A program made the position numbers and the translations under genes. Below are positions 36,929 through 45,443 of a stretch of 64,000 nt of DNA, piece by piece; within the stretch, counting starts at the first letter, position 1; each line of letters opens with the position of its first letter. Origin of the DNA: an uncultured Acidobacteriota bacterium (GTDB taxonomy: Bacteria > Acidobacteriota > Thermoanaerobaculia > Gp7-AA8); the NCBI GenBank assembly GCA_937870635.1, contig CALMZP010000031.1, forward strand, positions 87,584-151,583, given 5' to 3'. The notes beneath the pieces were generated by a model that was given only the letters and a program-made list of their open reading frames with translations, did no database searches and was not told the DNA's origin.

Positions 36929-38659
36929 TTATTTCAGGGAACTTGACATACGAGCCTTCTCGGCCAGCAGTTCAGCCACGCGGCTTTCGTCGCCGTTTCT
37001 CTCCGCCTCCACGATGTCCCGCTGGATTTGCTGCTTTCGCCGCTCGAGATAGTTCCTCTCCAAAGGCCGCAGGTTTTCGTCGATCCGCTGGAGAGTCGCC
37101 TCGTCGACATCCGCACTCAGGGTCAGTTCCGAGAGCAGGGTGAGCTCGGCCTCGCCCCTAAGATGGGTCGCTACCTGAGCAAAATCAATAGGTTCCCCTG
37201 CCTCGAGGTCGGTTTTTATGATAGAAAACAGGGTTTTGCACGCCGGATCCTCGAAAAGCTCCTCATGGATCCGCCCGGCCGCCTCCGGCGGCACCCTTCC
37301 CTGAAGCAGTGCGATCAGAAGCATCTTCTCCGCGCTCGCGCCCGGCGCCGAGGCCTGTTTTTCCCTCGGCGCGGCCTGCGCTTTCCCGCGGACGCGCGAC
37401 CAGACCACCTCGAACTCGAGATGGAAAGCGTCGGCGATCCGCTGCGCCGCGTCGTTCCTGACGACCGGGTCGACGACCGCACTCAATAGAGGGATGAAGC
37501 GCTCGACGCGCTCCGATTTCTCCCGGCCGCTCATCTGAGCGACACCCACCGCCCACTCCTTCAGGCCGAAGTCGAAGATGTCGCCGGCGTGGCCGAGGAC
37601 GTCGAGGAAACCGTCGACGCCGCGGGACTGGACGAGGGAGTCGGGATCTTTTTCGCCCTGGAGGTCGAGAGCCTCGACGTTGATGCCCGCCGAGAGAAGG
37701 ACCGGCGCGGCGCGCAACGTGGCGTTTCGTCCCGCTTCGTCGCCGTCGTAGGCGATCACCACGCGCCGTGTGAAACGGCGGAGGAGCGAGGCCTGTCCCG
37801 CGGTGAGGGAGGTGCCCATCGAGGCGACGACGCCCGGCACGCCGGCATGGTCGATGGCGATCGCGTCGAAGTAACCCTCCACCAGGATCGCGCGGTCGAT
37901 CTTGCGCATCGCGTCCTTCGACCGGTGAAGGTTGTAGAGAAGCCGCGACTTGTTGAAGACCTCCGATTCGGGTGAGTTGAGGTACTTCGGATCGCTGCCG
38001 TCGAGGGACCGCCCGCCAAATCCGACAAGGGCGCCGGTCTCCGAGTGGATCGGAATGATGAGGCGGTTCCGGAATCGGTCGTAGTAACCGCTGCCGCCTT
38101 TGCGCGGCATGATCAGCCCGGCCAGTTCCAGCTTCTTCTCACCATGTTTGCCGGATAGCCGCCGCAGGATGTAGTCCCACGAATCGGGGGCGTAACCGAA
38201 ACCGTACTTCGTGATGATGTCTTTCGACACATGGCGTCCGGCGAGGTACCGCGACGCCGGATTATCCGGAAAGCCGAGCGCCTGATGAAACGCCTCCGAA
38301 GCATCGTCGATGACTTCGAAGAGATCGTCCCTGTCGTTCTCGCGCGATGTGCGCCGGCGCTTCGGCAGCTCGATGCCGACGCGCGCCGCGACGTGCTCGA
38401 CCGCTTCGGGGAACGTGAAGCGTTCGGTCAGCGTGAGGAACTTGAAGACATCGCCGCCGGTGCCGCAACCGAAACAGTAGAAGAGGCCCTTGTCACGGTC
38501 GACGTGAAACGAAGGCGTCTTCTCGCGATGAAACGGGCAGAGACCTTTGTAGCTCTTCCCGGCAAGCTTGAGGGGCGTGACCTGGCCGACGAAGTCGACG
38601 ATGTCGGCCGCGGAGCGCACCTGCGCGATGACGGAGTCGTTGAGGTCTACTAAGGCCAC
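36929..38659 (-). CDS. dnaG: DNA primase
   Basis: Synthesises RNA primers at the replication fork. 576 aa. CHC2 zinc finger with C41, H44, C62 and C65 (CPFH...CFGC), catalytic core with Toprim motifs VEGYFDAIAI and AYDGDEAGRNA, and a helicase-binding C-terminal region (ERNYLERRKQQIQRDIVEAE). Length is normal. Upstream is mutS2, separated by a GGTTAAC array; downstream is rpoD. Confidence 0.96.
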   Translation of the reverse strand: MALVDLNDSVIAQVRSAADIVDFVGQVTPLKLAGKSYKGLCPFHREKTPSFHVDRDKGLFYCFGCGTGGDVFKFLTLTERFTFPEAVEHVAARVGIELPKRRRTSRENDRDDLFEVIDDASEAFHQALGFPDNPASRYLAGRHVSKDIITKYGFGYAPDSWDYILRRLSGKHGEKKLELAGLIMPRKGGSGYYDRFRNRLIIPIHSETGALVGFGGRSLDGSDPKYLNSPESEVFNKSRLLYNLHRSKDAMRKIDRAILVEGYFDAIAIDHAGVPGVVASMGTSLTAGQASLLRRFTRRVVIAYDGDEAGRNATLRAAPVLLSAGINVEALDLQGEKDPDSLVQSRGVDGFLDVLGHAGDIFDFGLKEWAVGVAQMSGREKSERVERFIPLLSAVVDPVVRNDAAQRIADAFHLEFEVVWSRVRGKAQAAPREKQASAPGASAEKMLLIALLQGRVPPEAAGRIHEELFEDPACKTLFSIIKTDLEAGEPIDFAQVATHLRGEAELTLLSELTLSADVDEATLQRIDENLRPLERNYLERRKQQIQRDIVEAERNGDESRVAELLAEKARMSSSLK

Positions 38660-38735
38660 GGTTAACGGTTAACGGTTAACGATCGTACTTGCGACGAGTC
38701 GTTAACCGTTAACCGTTAACCGTTAACCGTTAACC
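38660..38735. repeat. inverted GGTTAAC heptamer arrays between mutS2 and dnaG
   Basis: Three units lie left of a 20-nt spacer (38681-38700) and five on the right. The unit is self-complementary in part (GTTAAC), so hairpins form within and between arms. The TAA of the rightmost unit is the mutS2 stop codon. Another array of the same unit is at 63924. Confidence 0.92.
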
Positions 38736-41096
38736 GAAGTCCAGTATGGCCACTGTCGCACCATCTCCTCCTTCGTTCTCCGCTCCGGGCCGCCACGACG
38801 TGACGGCGGGGTGCTTGCGCAGGTGTTCGCGGATCGCTTTGCGCAGCGTACCGGTTCCGAAGCCGTGGATGATGCGCACGGCCTGCTTGCCTTCGAGCAG
38901 CGCTCGATCGAGAAAACGATCGGATTCTTCGAGCGCGTCGTCCACGCGCTGGCCGATCAAATTGAGCTCAGCGGAGACCGGAACGGCATCCGAGTGGAGC
39001 GCGGGCGACTCCGCCCGCGCCTTGGATTTCGCGGGCGAGGTCGCCCGCGCTCCACCTTTCGGAACGAGATCGGAGAGCTCCACCGTCATCGTCCGTCCGT
39101 TGACGTTCAGCACCGCTTTCTTGCCGTCGATCGACGTCACCTTGCCGGTGATCTTGAACTTCCGATGCTCGGCGGTGTCGCCGACATGGACATCGCGCTG
39201 TTCGGACGGGATCAACTCGATCGCCTTCTCCAGCGGCTTCGTCACACTGCGCAGCACCTCGGCCGCATTGACCCGCTCCAGGCGACCGGTGTCGCGCAGG
39301 TTCTTGATCTCCGCCGCGATCTGGCGGGAGACATCGTCCTTGACTCGCTCGAGCTCGTCGCGGAACGACGCTCCGACTTTCTTCCGATCCGCTTCGAGTT
39401 TCTCGGCAGCTTCCGTTGCGGCGCGGCGCTCCCGTTCCAGCTCCTCACGCAACCGAAGCACTTCATCGCGCTGTGCGATCACCTCGGACATCCTCTTCTG
39501 CAGCTCGGCCAGCATCCGGTCCGTCTCGCCGTAGCGGTCGCCGAGGCGTTCGCGGGCGGCGAAGATGATGGAGGAGGGGAGGCCGATTCTCTCCGCGACA
39601 TCGATCGCTCGGCTCCGTCCCGGAATGCCGACGATCATGCGGTAGGTCGACTGGCCCGTCGCGGAATCGAACTCCATCGACGCGTTCACGATCCGCTGGT
39701 CGTTGACCGCGAATCCCTTCAACGCGGAAAGGTGAGTGGTGACGATGAGCAGCGAGCCTTCTGCGAGGAAGTGCTCGATCGTCGCCGCGGCCAGCGCCGC
39801 GCCTTCTTCCGGATCGGTGCCTGACCCGAGCTCGTCGAGCAGCACCAGCGAACGGTCGGTGGCTCTGGCGAGGATGCGCTTGAGCCGCGTCAGATACGCG
39901 GAGAAGGTCGAGAGATGCTCGAGCACGCTCTGGTCGTCGCCGATGAGAGCGTGCAGACCGTCCACGACCGGGATGACCGTTCCCTCTGCCGCGGGAACGG
40001 GGAGGCCGCTCATGCCCATGGCGACGAGCAGGCCGGCGGTCTTCAGAGCGATCGTCTTTCCGCCGGCGTTCGGACCGCTGACGATGAGCGCCGAGGAGCC
40101 GCCGTCGAGGTGGACGGTGATGGGAACGACGTTGCGGCCGCTGGGATGCTCGCCGAACGATTCCTCCCTCGCGGCGGCGAGACGTTCGTCGAGGAGGGGA
40201 TGGCGGCCTTCAATGATGTTCAGCTCGCGGGCATCGCTGAAGTCGGGACGCGAGGAGCGGACGGTGTCGCCGAAGATCGCGCAGGCCTGGAGCGCGTCGA
40301 TCTCTCCTGCCGCTTCGACGGCGGCGATGATGTCATCGGCATCGTCGACGAGCATCTGCGAGATGAATCGCAGGATGCGGGCGATCTCCTCGCGTTCCTG
40401 GATGAGGAGGTCGGCCAGATCGTTATTGAGCTCGATCGCAGCCATCGGTTCGATGAAGAACGAGGCGCCCGAACCCGACCGCTCGTGAAGGATGCCGGGC
40501 ACCGCGTTGCGATGGTCCGCGCGCACAGGGATGCAGTAACGCTCCCCACGCATCACGATCAGCGGCTCCTGCATCGCCTCGGCATTGCGGTTCATCACGT
40601 CGTTGAGCAGCTTCTGGATCGCGTTGCGCTTCGTGTGAATGCGCCCGCGCAGGTTGCGCAGCTCCGTCGAGGCTTCTTCGCGCAGTTTCCCGTCGCGCGT
40701 GAAGTACTTCGCGCTCTTCGTCACGACTTCGCTGAGATCCGGAAGCGAGTCGGCGAGAGCGCGGAGGCGCGGATAGTCCTCCGAGCGGGAGAGCGTCTCC
40801 CGGATGGCCTGGGTGGCCCGAACGGAGCGCACGACCCGCCACGATTCTTCGAGCTCGAGAACGTTCTCACCGCGAAGAAGGGGAGCGACGTCCGAGAGTC
40901 CTGCGAGCGGGAGCAATCCGTCGCGCTGGTAGAAGCGGAGCATCTCCGCGAGCTGAATCTGCGCGAGATCGCAGGCGGCGAGTGTCGGCAGCGGTTTGCG
41001 GCGCGCGACGGCGGCCTTACCGGGCGCACTCTTGGCCTCCATCGCGATGAGCGTGAGGACACGGTCGAACTCGAGTGCGGCAAGAGCGTCGTTCAT
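38730..41096 (-). CDS. mutS2: MutS2 endonuclease/ATPase with C-terminal Smr domain
   Basis: 788 aa. MutS core and ABC ATPase with Walker A SGPNAGGKT, Walker B LVLLDELGSGTDP and a long coiled coil (LREELERERRAATEAAEKLE). C-terminal Smr nuclease (~715-788) with LIGQRVDDAL in place of the usual LDLRG, and IIHGFGTGTL. MutS2 proteins act in recombination control or ribosome rescue. The KOW-to-Smr linker carries two class 1 palindromes in inverted order, read as GGARATSPA and KARAESPAL. The ATG 41096 directly follows a TTTTGGA array; the stop comes from a GGTTAAC array. Confidence 0.95.
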   Translation of the reverse strand: MNDALAALEFDRVLTLIAMEAKSAPGKAAVARRKPLPTLAACDLAQIQLAEMLRFYQRDGLLPLAGLSDVAPLLRGENVLELEESWRVVRSVRATQAIRETLSRSEDYPRLRALADSLPDLSEVVTKSAKYFTRDGKLREEASTELRNLRGRIHTKRNAIQKLLNDVMNRNAEAMQEPLIVMRGERYCIPVRADHRNAVPGILHERSGSGASFFIEPMAAIELNNDLADLLIQEREEIARILRFISQMLVDDADDIIAAVEAAGEIDALQACAIFGDTVRSSRPDFSDARELNIIEGRHPLLDERLAAAREESFGEHPSGRNVVPITVHLDGGSSALIVSGPNAGGKTIALKTAGLLVAMGMSGLPVPAAEGTVIPVVDGLHALIGDDQSVLEHLSTFSAYLTRLKRILARATDRSLVLLDELGSGTDPEEGAALAAATIEHFLAEGSLLIVTTHLSALKGFAVNDQRIVNASMEFDSATGQSTYRMIVGIPGRSRAIDVAERIGLPSSIIFAARERLGDRYGETDRMLAELQKRMSEVIAQRDEVLRLREELERERRAATEAAEKLEADRKKVGASFRDELERVKDDVSRQIAAEIKNLRDTGRLERVNAAEVLRSVTKPLEKAIELIPSEQRDVHVGDTAEHRKFKITGKVTSIDGKKAVLNVNGRTMTVELSDLVPKGGARATSPAKSKARAESPALHSDAVPVSAELNLIGQRVDDALEESDRFLDRALLEGKQAVRIIHGFGTGTLRKAIREHLRKHPAVTSWRPGAENEGGDGATVAILDFG
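38995..39019 (+). repeat. GC-rich palindrome (class 1), inside mutS2 linker, first of pair
   Basis: A copy with one base change (GACTCC for GACCTC). With the copy at 39030 it forms an inverted pair 10 nt apart. Both are read in frame, this one as ARAESPAL on the minus strand. Confidence 0.88.
39030..39054 (-). repeat. GC-rich palindrome (class 1), inside mutS2 linker, second of pair
   Basis: A full consensus copy encoding GGARATSPA on the minus strand. Confidence 0.92.
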
Positions 41097-41097
41097 G

Positions 41098-41166
41098 GAT
41101 TTTGGATTTTGGATTTTAGATTTTGGATTTGCAAAAAATCCAAAATCCAAAATCTAAAATCCAAAA
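41098..41166. repeat. inverted TTTTGGA heptamer arrays between rpsU and mutS2
   Basis: Four and a half units, a short GCAA turn and five complementary units. One unit in each arm is TTTTAGA rather than TTTTGGA, at the same position as in the array at 57049, so the two arrays are copies of one element. It ends 1 nt from the mutS2 start codon. Confidence 0.93.
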
Positions 41167-41193
41167 TAAAAGGGACTCGGTTGCCCGAGTCCC
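41163..41193 (-). terminator. intrinsic terminator of rpsU
   Basis: GGGACTCGG pairs perfectly with CCGAGTCCC over a 4-nt loop, followed on the minus strand by TTTTATTTT, which is already part of the heptamer array. It separates rpsU from mutS2. Confidence 0.88.
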
Positions 41194-41219
41194 CATGAAT
41201 GATCGTTGCGAGGGTTGGA

Positions 41220-41426
41220 TCAATAGCCGGTGCGGCGTTCTTCCGCGAGCTTCCGGAGGACCTTCTTACGGGCCGCGATGGCCTTTCTCTTTCTCTTGGT
41301 GCTGGGCTTTTCGTAATGCTGGCGCTTCTTGAGCTCGGAGAGAATCCCCGATTTCTCGCATTTGCGCTTGAAGCGGCGCAAAGCATTTTCAAAAGTCTCG
41401 TCTTCTTTGACGTGAACGAGAGGCAT
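41220..41426 (-). CDS. rpsU: 30S ribosomal protein bS21
   Basis: 68 aa, basic, starting [20 protein letters not shown], with the family core [20 protein letters not shown] and a Lys/Arg-rich tail. bS21 sits near the anti-Shine-Dalgarno end of 16S rRNA and helps initiation. It has its own promoter (41498-41526) and terminator, and heads the rpsU-mutS2-dnaG-rpoD order. A G-run lies upstream of ATG 41426. Confidence 0.95.
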   Translation of the reverse strand: MPLVHVKEDETFENALRRFKRKCEKSGILSELKKRQHYEKPSTKRKRKAIAARKKVLRKLAEERRTGY

Positions 41427-41497
41427 TCTCGGATTTCCCCCCCTTCGGCTTGAGCTGTGGAGCAACGGGATTGGTGACTACTTCGTGGGCACTTTTA

Positions 41498-41526
41498 ATT
41501 CTAAAGTGGTTTCGCGCGTGGTTCAA
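41498..41526 (-). promoter_or_regulatory. rpsU: sigma-70-type promoter of rpsU
   Basis: TTGAAC, a 17-nt spacer and TAGAAT on the minus strand, placing the start near 41491 and a ~65-nt leader before rpsU. The rest of the 325-nt interval 41427-41751 holds only the inverted repeat at 41646. Confidence 0.75.
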
Positions 41527-41645
41527 CCGGTCGGGCCTGCTGCGCATTCCGGGAAAGTGCAACATTTCGTAACTTACTGTGTTCGAATAGCTTAGCGCCA
41601 GGGAGGACAGTTACCGCATCGTCCAGTCCCAGCCTGGGCCGCGTT

Positions 41646-41749
41646 GTCATGGTGTCAGGTCTGGAAAAAGGACAAACCGGACAAAAGTAGTCGTTCACCA
41701 ACGACTACTTTTGTCCGGTTTGTCCTTTTTCCAGACCTGACACCATGAC
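41646..41749. repeat. perfect 50-bp-stem inverted repeat (REPIN-like)
   Basis: Arms 41646-41695 and 41700-41749 match perfectly with a 4-nt loop. The outer 23 bp equal those of the repeat at 27799 and the half-copy at 4409, while the inner 27 bp are unique. It lies 2 nt from the uridine kinase stop. Confidence 0.97.
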
Positions 41750-41751
41750 GC

Positions 41752-42372
41752 TCACGCGCTGACGAGGTGCTCGATCCTCGAGATGATCGCGTCGAGCGCC
41801 ACCTGGTTCTCGCCGCCCTCGGGGATGATCAGGTCGGCGTAGCGCTTCGACGGCTCGACGAACTCCTCGTGCATGGGGCGGACGGTGGTGATGTACTGCT
41901 CGATGACCGACTCCAGGCTGCGGCCTCGCGCGCGGATGTCGCGTGTCAGCCTTCGCATGAACCGGATGTCGGCCGGCGTGTCGACGAACAGCTTGATGTC
42001 GATCCGCCTGCGCAGATCGGGCTCGGCCAGCACGAGGATGCCCTCGACGATGATCACCTTCCGCGGCTCCACCCGCTGCGTCTCATGCCGCCGCGCATGC
42101 GTCGTGAAGTCGTAGACCGGAACCTCGACCGAGGATCCCTTGGCCAGCACGTCGAGGTGCCGCACGAGAAGCTCCGTCTCGAGCGAGTCAGGATGATCGA
42201 AATTGATCTTGTGGCGCTCTTCGGGCGTCAGCGCGTCGAAATTGCGGTAGTACGAGTCGTGTGAGATCCACTCGATCCGCTCTTTGCCGACGCGGTCGTA
42301 GATCGAGCGGGCGACGGTCGTCTTCCCGGAGCCCGTCCCGCCAGCGATGCCGAGGATGATGGGGTTTTTCAG
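41752..42372 (-). CDS. udk: uridine kinase, apparent CTG start
   Basis: Phosphorylates uridine and cytidine in pyrimidine salvage. 206 aa. Reading from CTG 42372 gives an N-terminus (M)KNPIILGIAGGTGSGKT with Walker A at 11-18, then ISHDSYYRNFDALT, the substrate motif NFDHPDSLE, VPVYDFTTHAR and IIVEGILVLA, all expected for Udk. No ATG, GTG or TTG exists upstream of the P-loop in this frame. GAGGAG lies 8 nt before the CTG, inside the upstream zinc-ribbon gene, and CTGA overlaps that gene's stop. A GTG at 42165 would remove the P-loop and is rejected. Confidence 0.9.
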   Translation of the reverse strand: MKNPIILGIAGGTGSGKTTVARSIYDRVGKERIEWISHDSYYRNFDALTPEERHKINFDHPDSLETELLVRHLDVLAKGSSVEVPVYDFTTHARRHETQRVEPRKVIIVEGILVLAEPDLRRRIDIKLFVDTPADIRFMRRLTRDIRARGRSLESVIEQYITTVRPMHEEFVEPSKRYADLIIPEGGENQVALDAIISRIEHLVSA

Positions 42373-42533
42373 CCCGAGTGCTCCTCGAGCTCGGCTTCGG
42401 TCATGAACTCGGATGGATCGTCGCTACCGCACGTCGTGCAGACCACCGTCATGAGCTTGCCGTTGGCGTCATACTCGAACTGATACGTAGGAGTCTCGCA
42501 CTGCAGGCAGATGAGGTACTCCGGATCGCTCAT
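42369..42533 (-). CDS. 54-aa zinc-ribbon protein
   Basis: Begins MSDPEYLICLQCETPTYQFE and ends in an acidic tail EAELEEHSG. Two CxxC knuckles (ICLQC and VCTTC, 9-12 and 33-36 approximately) form a rubredoxin-like zinc ribbon. Its stop overlaps the CTG start of uridine kinase, and its last codons contain that gene's ribosome site, so the two are tightly coupled. Function unknown; similar ribbons are often accessory to nucleic-acid or ribosomal proteins. Confidence 0.75.
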   Translation of the reverse strand: MSDPEYLICLQCETPTYQFEYDANGKLMTVVCTTCGSDDPSEFMTEAELEEHSG

Positions 42534-42545
42534 GGCGAAAGGATA

Positions 42546-43310
42546 TCACCGCGAGCGTCGCTGAAATGCGAGCGAATGGGTCGTTGCCGGCTGGATGAAT
42601 CGCGCCACGTTCGTCGCGTTTTCCACGACCGATGCATAGATGTGCGTGTCGCGCGCCGACGTCTCCACGACGATCGAGAAATCGTTGCCTTTGGTGATCA
42701 GCGGAAAGAGCGCCTGGATCGCGATGTGGCGCAGCGTGTTCGGCTCGATCGTCAGGCGCCGCACCGCGAGCGTCCGGCCGGCGATCCTCTGCAGACCGAG
42801 GACGAACTCGGCCGGTCTGGATCCGAGGTTCACGAGGCCGATGTTGGTCCGGTAATCGTTGCTGAAGGCGAGGCCGCCCAGCACCCGGCTCGGCGCGAAC
42901 GCATAGGTATAGGTGACCGGGATGGGAAGTGGCGGAAAGCTCTCCGCGCCACGCATCCCGTATGCGGCCGCCCGGACCAGCACGGACCGGCGTCCCGAGG
43001 TTCTCACAGCCAGCGGAACGAGCGCCCCATCGAGTCCGAATGCGGCGCCCACCAGATCGGGATAACGCCTCACTCCGCCGGGCTCGATCGACTCGACGAT
43101 CATCCGGTCTTCGAACCCGATCGGCTCGAGCGCGACGATCACCTCGGCCGCGGAGTCGTTGATCAGCTCGAGATCGGTCTTCCAAGTGACGTGGTTCTCG
43201 CCAAGGACGCTGCCGACCACGGGGACGATGACCGTGGAGATGTCACCCGGCTCCTGGGCGGCCAGAGGGCCGGCGGCCAGCAGAATGCAAAGTACCAGGG
43301 CAGATCTCAT
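42546..43310 (-). CDS. secreted single-module protein related to the giant protein's C-terminus
   Basis: 254 aa with signal peptide MRSALVLCILLAAGPLAAQE. The mature part begins VIVPVVGSVLGENHVTWKTDLEL and contains NDYRTNIGLVNLGS and IYASVVENATN, matching in order the modules at residues 1556-1808 and 1809-2034 of the protein at 12854 (SDVRL.N, YRTN.GLV, AY.S.VDN.TND). So the module can exist alone. The family has no name I know. It starts 34 nt after the phytoene synthase gene on the same strand and lies 12 nt upstream of the zinc ribbon. Confidence 0.8.
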   Translation of the reverse strand: MRSALVLCILLAAGPLAAQEPGDISTVIVPVVGSVLGENHVTWKTDLELINDSAAEVIVALEPIGFEDRMIVESIEPGGVRRYPDLVGAAFGLDGALVPLAVRTSGRRSVLVRAAAYGMRGAESFPPLPIPVTYTYAFAPSRVLGGLAFSNDYRTNIGLVNLGSRPAEFVLGLQRIAGRTLAVRRLTIEPNTLRHIAIQALFPLITKGNDFSIVVETSARDTHIYASVVENATNVARFIQPATTHSLAFQRRSR

Positions 43311-43344
43311 CGCTTCAGTTGACGTCCCGCCGCCGCCGCTGGTT

Positions 43345-44193
43345 TCAGACGAAGTGCGGGTGCAGGACACGCCGCCCCACCACCAGCACCTTCTGAAGCG
43401 GCGAAAGCGAGAGTCGCTTCCGGATCGCCGTCAAAGGATCCTCGCGTAGTTTAGCGAGAACGGTCGCATAAACGCCGCCCATCAGCAGGGTGGGGAAGCG
43501 GGCGTCGAACGCCAGCTCCTTCAATAGCGGCTCCGCCTCACGGAAATACCCCTCCGCCCGATCGATCTGGAATTCGAGAAGTCTGCGGATGCGGTCATTC
43601 TCGGCCTGCGCGAGGATCTCCTCTTCGGTGACCCCGAAACGCTTCAGCTCCTCCCGGGGGATGTAAATCCGGTCGCGAGCGACGTCGTCGCCGACGTCCC
43701 GAGTCACATTCGTGAGCTGCAGAGCTGTGGCCAGGCTGCGTCCATGCCCGAGCGCGGCATCCGACCGGTAGCCGAAAATCGACAGAGAAATGTCGGCGAT
43801 CGAGGTCGCCACGAGATCGCAGTAATGGAGCAGCTCCTCGAAGGTCTCGTAGCGGCTCTTCCACGTGTCCTGGCGGCAGCCATCGACGAGCGCGATGAAC
43901 GCGCTCTTCGGAATCGAGAAATGGCGCAGGGCATCGGCCAGCGCGATGGTGATCGGATGCGACGGTGCTCCCGCGTAGCACGCATCGAGCTCGCGCTGCC
44001 AGTCGTCGAGCCGCGCCAGGACGTTTTCGCCCGGCGATTCGTCGGCGATGTCGTCAGCCCAGCGGCACCACGCATATGCCGCATAGACCGCGCGGCGTTT
44101 CACGCGCGGCAGAAACCGGAAGCCGACGGAAAAGTTCGCGCCATGCTTGTGCGCGATGCGGCGGCACTCTGCGTACGCTTCGTCGACGGTCAT
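43345..44193 (-). CDS. squalene/phytoene synthase family enzyme
   Basis: Head-to-head prenyl transferase, 282 aa. First aspartate-rich motif WADDIADE at ~46-53, second NVTRDVGDDVARDRIYIP, with CRQDTWKSRY and LHYCDLVA between. Both motifs needed for Mg-diphosphate binding are intact. C30 (HpnC/D-like) versus C40 (CrtB) cannot be decided. ATG 44193 overlaps the upstream reductase stop (ATGA), so it works with that FAD protein, probably in carotenoid, hopanoid or quinone-type isoprenoid synthesis. A longer open frame upstream runs in the wrong frame of the reductase and is not coding. Confidence 0.92.
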   Translation of the reverse strand: MTVDEAYAECRRIAHKHGANFSVGFRFLPRVKRRAVYAAYAWCRWADDIADESPGENVLARLDDWQRELDACYAGAPSHPITIALADALRHFSIPKSAFIALVDGCRQDTWKSRYETFEELLHYCDLVATSIADISLSIFGYRSDAALGHGRSLATALQLTNVTRDVGDDVARDRIYIPREELKRFGVTEEEILAQAENDRIRRLLEFQIDRAEGYFREAEPLLKELAFDARFPTLLMGGVYATVLAKLREDPLTAIRKRLSLSPLQKVLVVGRRVLHPHFV

Positions 44194-45326
44194 GACGTCT
44201 GCACCGGCCCCAGCGGCGGCACTTTCATTTCCGTGTCGCGGGAGCGGCACCAGTGCTCGCCCGGCTTGTGAAGGCAGCGCCCGCGATGGCGCCAGACGCG
44301 CTGCACGATCGGCGTGAGCATCGCTTTCCACCATGCGCGTTTGTGCCATCCGCTGAGATAGCGGTGGAAGTCCGACGCGCGCGCGGCCTGCCACACGAAC
44401 ATGGAGAGGCCGCGATTGCCGCCCGCTTCGTAGAGGAAACGGTTGACGAGGCTCGTCTCCTGCTTCGCTCCGAGCTCGGCCTGCCACAGCTCGTCGAAGT
44501 CGCGTCCCTCGATGATGCTTCGCGCCGCGAGATTGCCGCTGGTGAGTGCGTAGCGGATGCCGAGGCCGAAGAGGTAGTCCTGAAATCCACCGGCTTCGCC
44601 GACGAAGAGCGAGCGTCCCGATGTCGCGCGGGTCTTCAGGTGGAAATTCATGTACGAGTAGCCGGTGCGCGTCTCCGATGGAATCGTGAAGGCATGTCGT
44701 TTCTGAGCGGAAGCGAGGGAGTGCTCGAAGAACTCGTCGATGCGTTTGAAGTGGGCGACGATCGCGCAACCGAACGTGGCGATGCCGTCGAGGATGAAGA
44801 GGTACGAATATCCGCCGGGCGCGAGTGTGTGATCGAAAAAGACCTCCACGCGCTCGGGATCGTTCGTTCGCCAGGTCATCTCGCGCGCCAGGCCGTCAGG
44901 TGAGGCGGGGCCCGTCGCAACGATGTCGCCCTCGCTGAGGCGGCTGTTGAAGATGACGTTGACGCCGAGCTTCTGCGCCTGCGCCAGCAGACCGCGGTCG
45001 AGCGTCGTCTCCTCGGCTCCTCGACGGATGAAGTACCCGAACGGCGCGTCGCTCCGGATCGCGCGCGATTTCCCGCGATGGTCGTAGAACGTCGCCGAGG
45101 TCGCGGGGCGGAAGTAAAAGTTGCGCTCGATGCCGATGCGGTCGAGAAACTCCGGCACCGGCTCACGCTCGGACGCCGCCTCGATGATCTGCAGGTCGCC
45201 GATGAAGCGCCGGCCCACGTCGGGCTTGGCTTCGTGAACCTCCACCGCGCGCCCGCTGCGGGCGAGAGCGATGGCGGCCGCGAGGCCCGATGGCCCCGCG
45301 CCTGCAATGAGAATGGGTCTGGTCAT
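44190..45326 (-). CDS. FAD-dependent geranylgeranyl reductase-like oxidoreductase
   Basis: 378 aa. N-terminal Rossmann motif GAGPSG at 9-14 (ILIAGAGPSGLAAAIALARSG), later DPERVEVFFDHTLAPGGYSYLF and the FAD-closing segment LFVGEAGGFQDYLFGLGIRYAL typical of the geranylgeranyl-reductase and related flavoproteins. Coupled by a 4-nt overlap to the phytoene/squalene synthase, so it likely reduces or oxidises an isoprenoid intermediate. The start ATG 45326 directly abuts a heptamer array, which leaves the promoter inside or beyond the repeat. Confidence 0.85.
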   Translation of the reverse strand: MTRPILIAGAGPSGLAAAIALARSGRAVEVHEAKPDVGRRFIGDLQIIEAASEREPVPEFLDRIGIERNFYFRPATSATFYDHRGKSRAIRSDAPFGYFIRRGAEETTLDRGLLAQAQKLGVNVIFNSRLSEGDIVATGPASPDGLAREMTWRTNDPERVEVFFDHTLAPGGYSYLFILDGIATFGCAIVAHFKRIDEFFEHSLASAQKRHAFTIPSETRTGYSYMNFHLKTRATSGRSLFVGEAGGFQDYLFGLGIRYALTSGNLAARSIIEGRDFDELWQAELGAKQETSLVNRFLYEAGGNRGLSMFVWQAARASDFHRYLSGWHKRAWWKAMLTPIVQRVWRHRGRCLHKPGEHWCRSRDTEMKVPPLGPVQTS

Positions 45327-45395
45327 TGATTTTGGATTTTGGATTTTGGATTTTGGATTTTTGGTCAATCCAAAATCCAAAATCGCAAATCCAGA
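45327..45395. repeat. inverted TTTTGGA heptamer arrays between divergent genes
   Basis: Four TTTTGGA units, TTTTTGGTC turn, then complementary AATCCAA units. The right flank CGCAAATCCAGAATCGG resembles the centre of the array at 57049. It separates the reductase and murJ starts. Confidence 0.9.
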
Positions 45396-45443
45396 ATCGG
45401 CATCAGGGTATCGTATCGCTCGACCGTGGACGTGAATTTCGCA

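Noticed and set aside
38660..38735. CRISPR array
   Set aside because: Units are 7 nt with no unique spacers of constant length, and no cas genes are present.
39915..41198. 427-residue open frame opposite mutS2
   Set aside because: No motifs, begins inside mutS2, and its end is translated heptamer repeat.
41752..42165. 137-residue uridine kinase starting at GTG 42165
   Set aside because: This would lack the ATP-binding P-loop, which is clearly encoded upstream in the same frame.
43345..44769. 474-residue reading of the phytoene/squalene synthase
   Set aside because: The N-terminal ~190 residues are the reductase gene read in the wrong frame; family similarity begins at ATG 44193.
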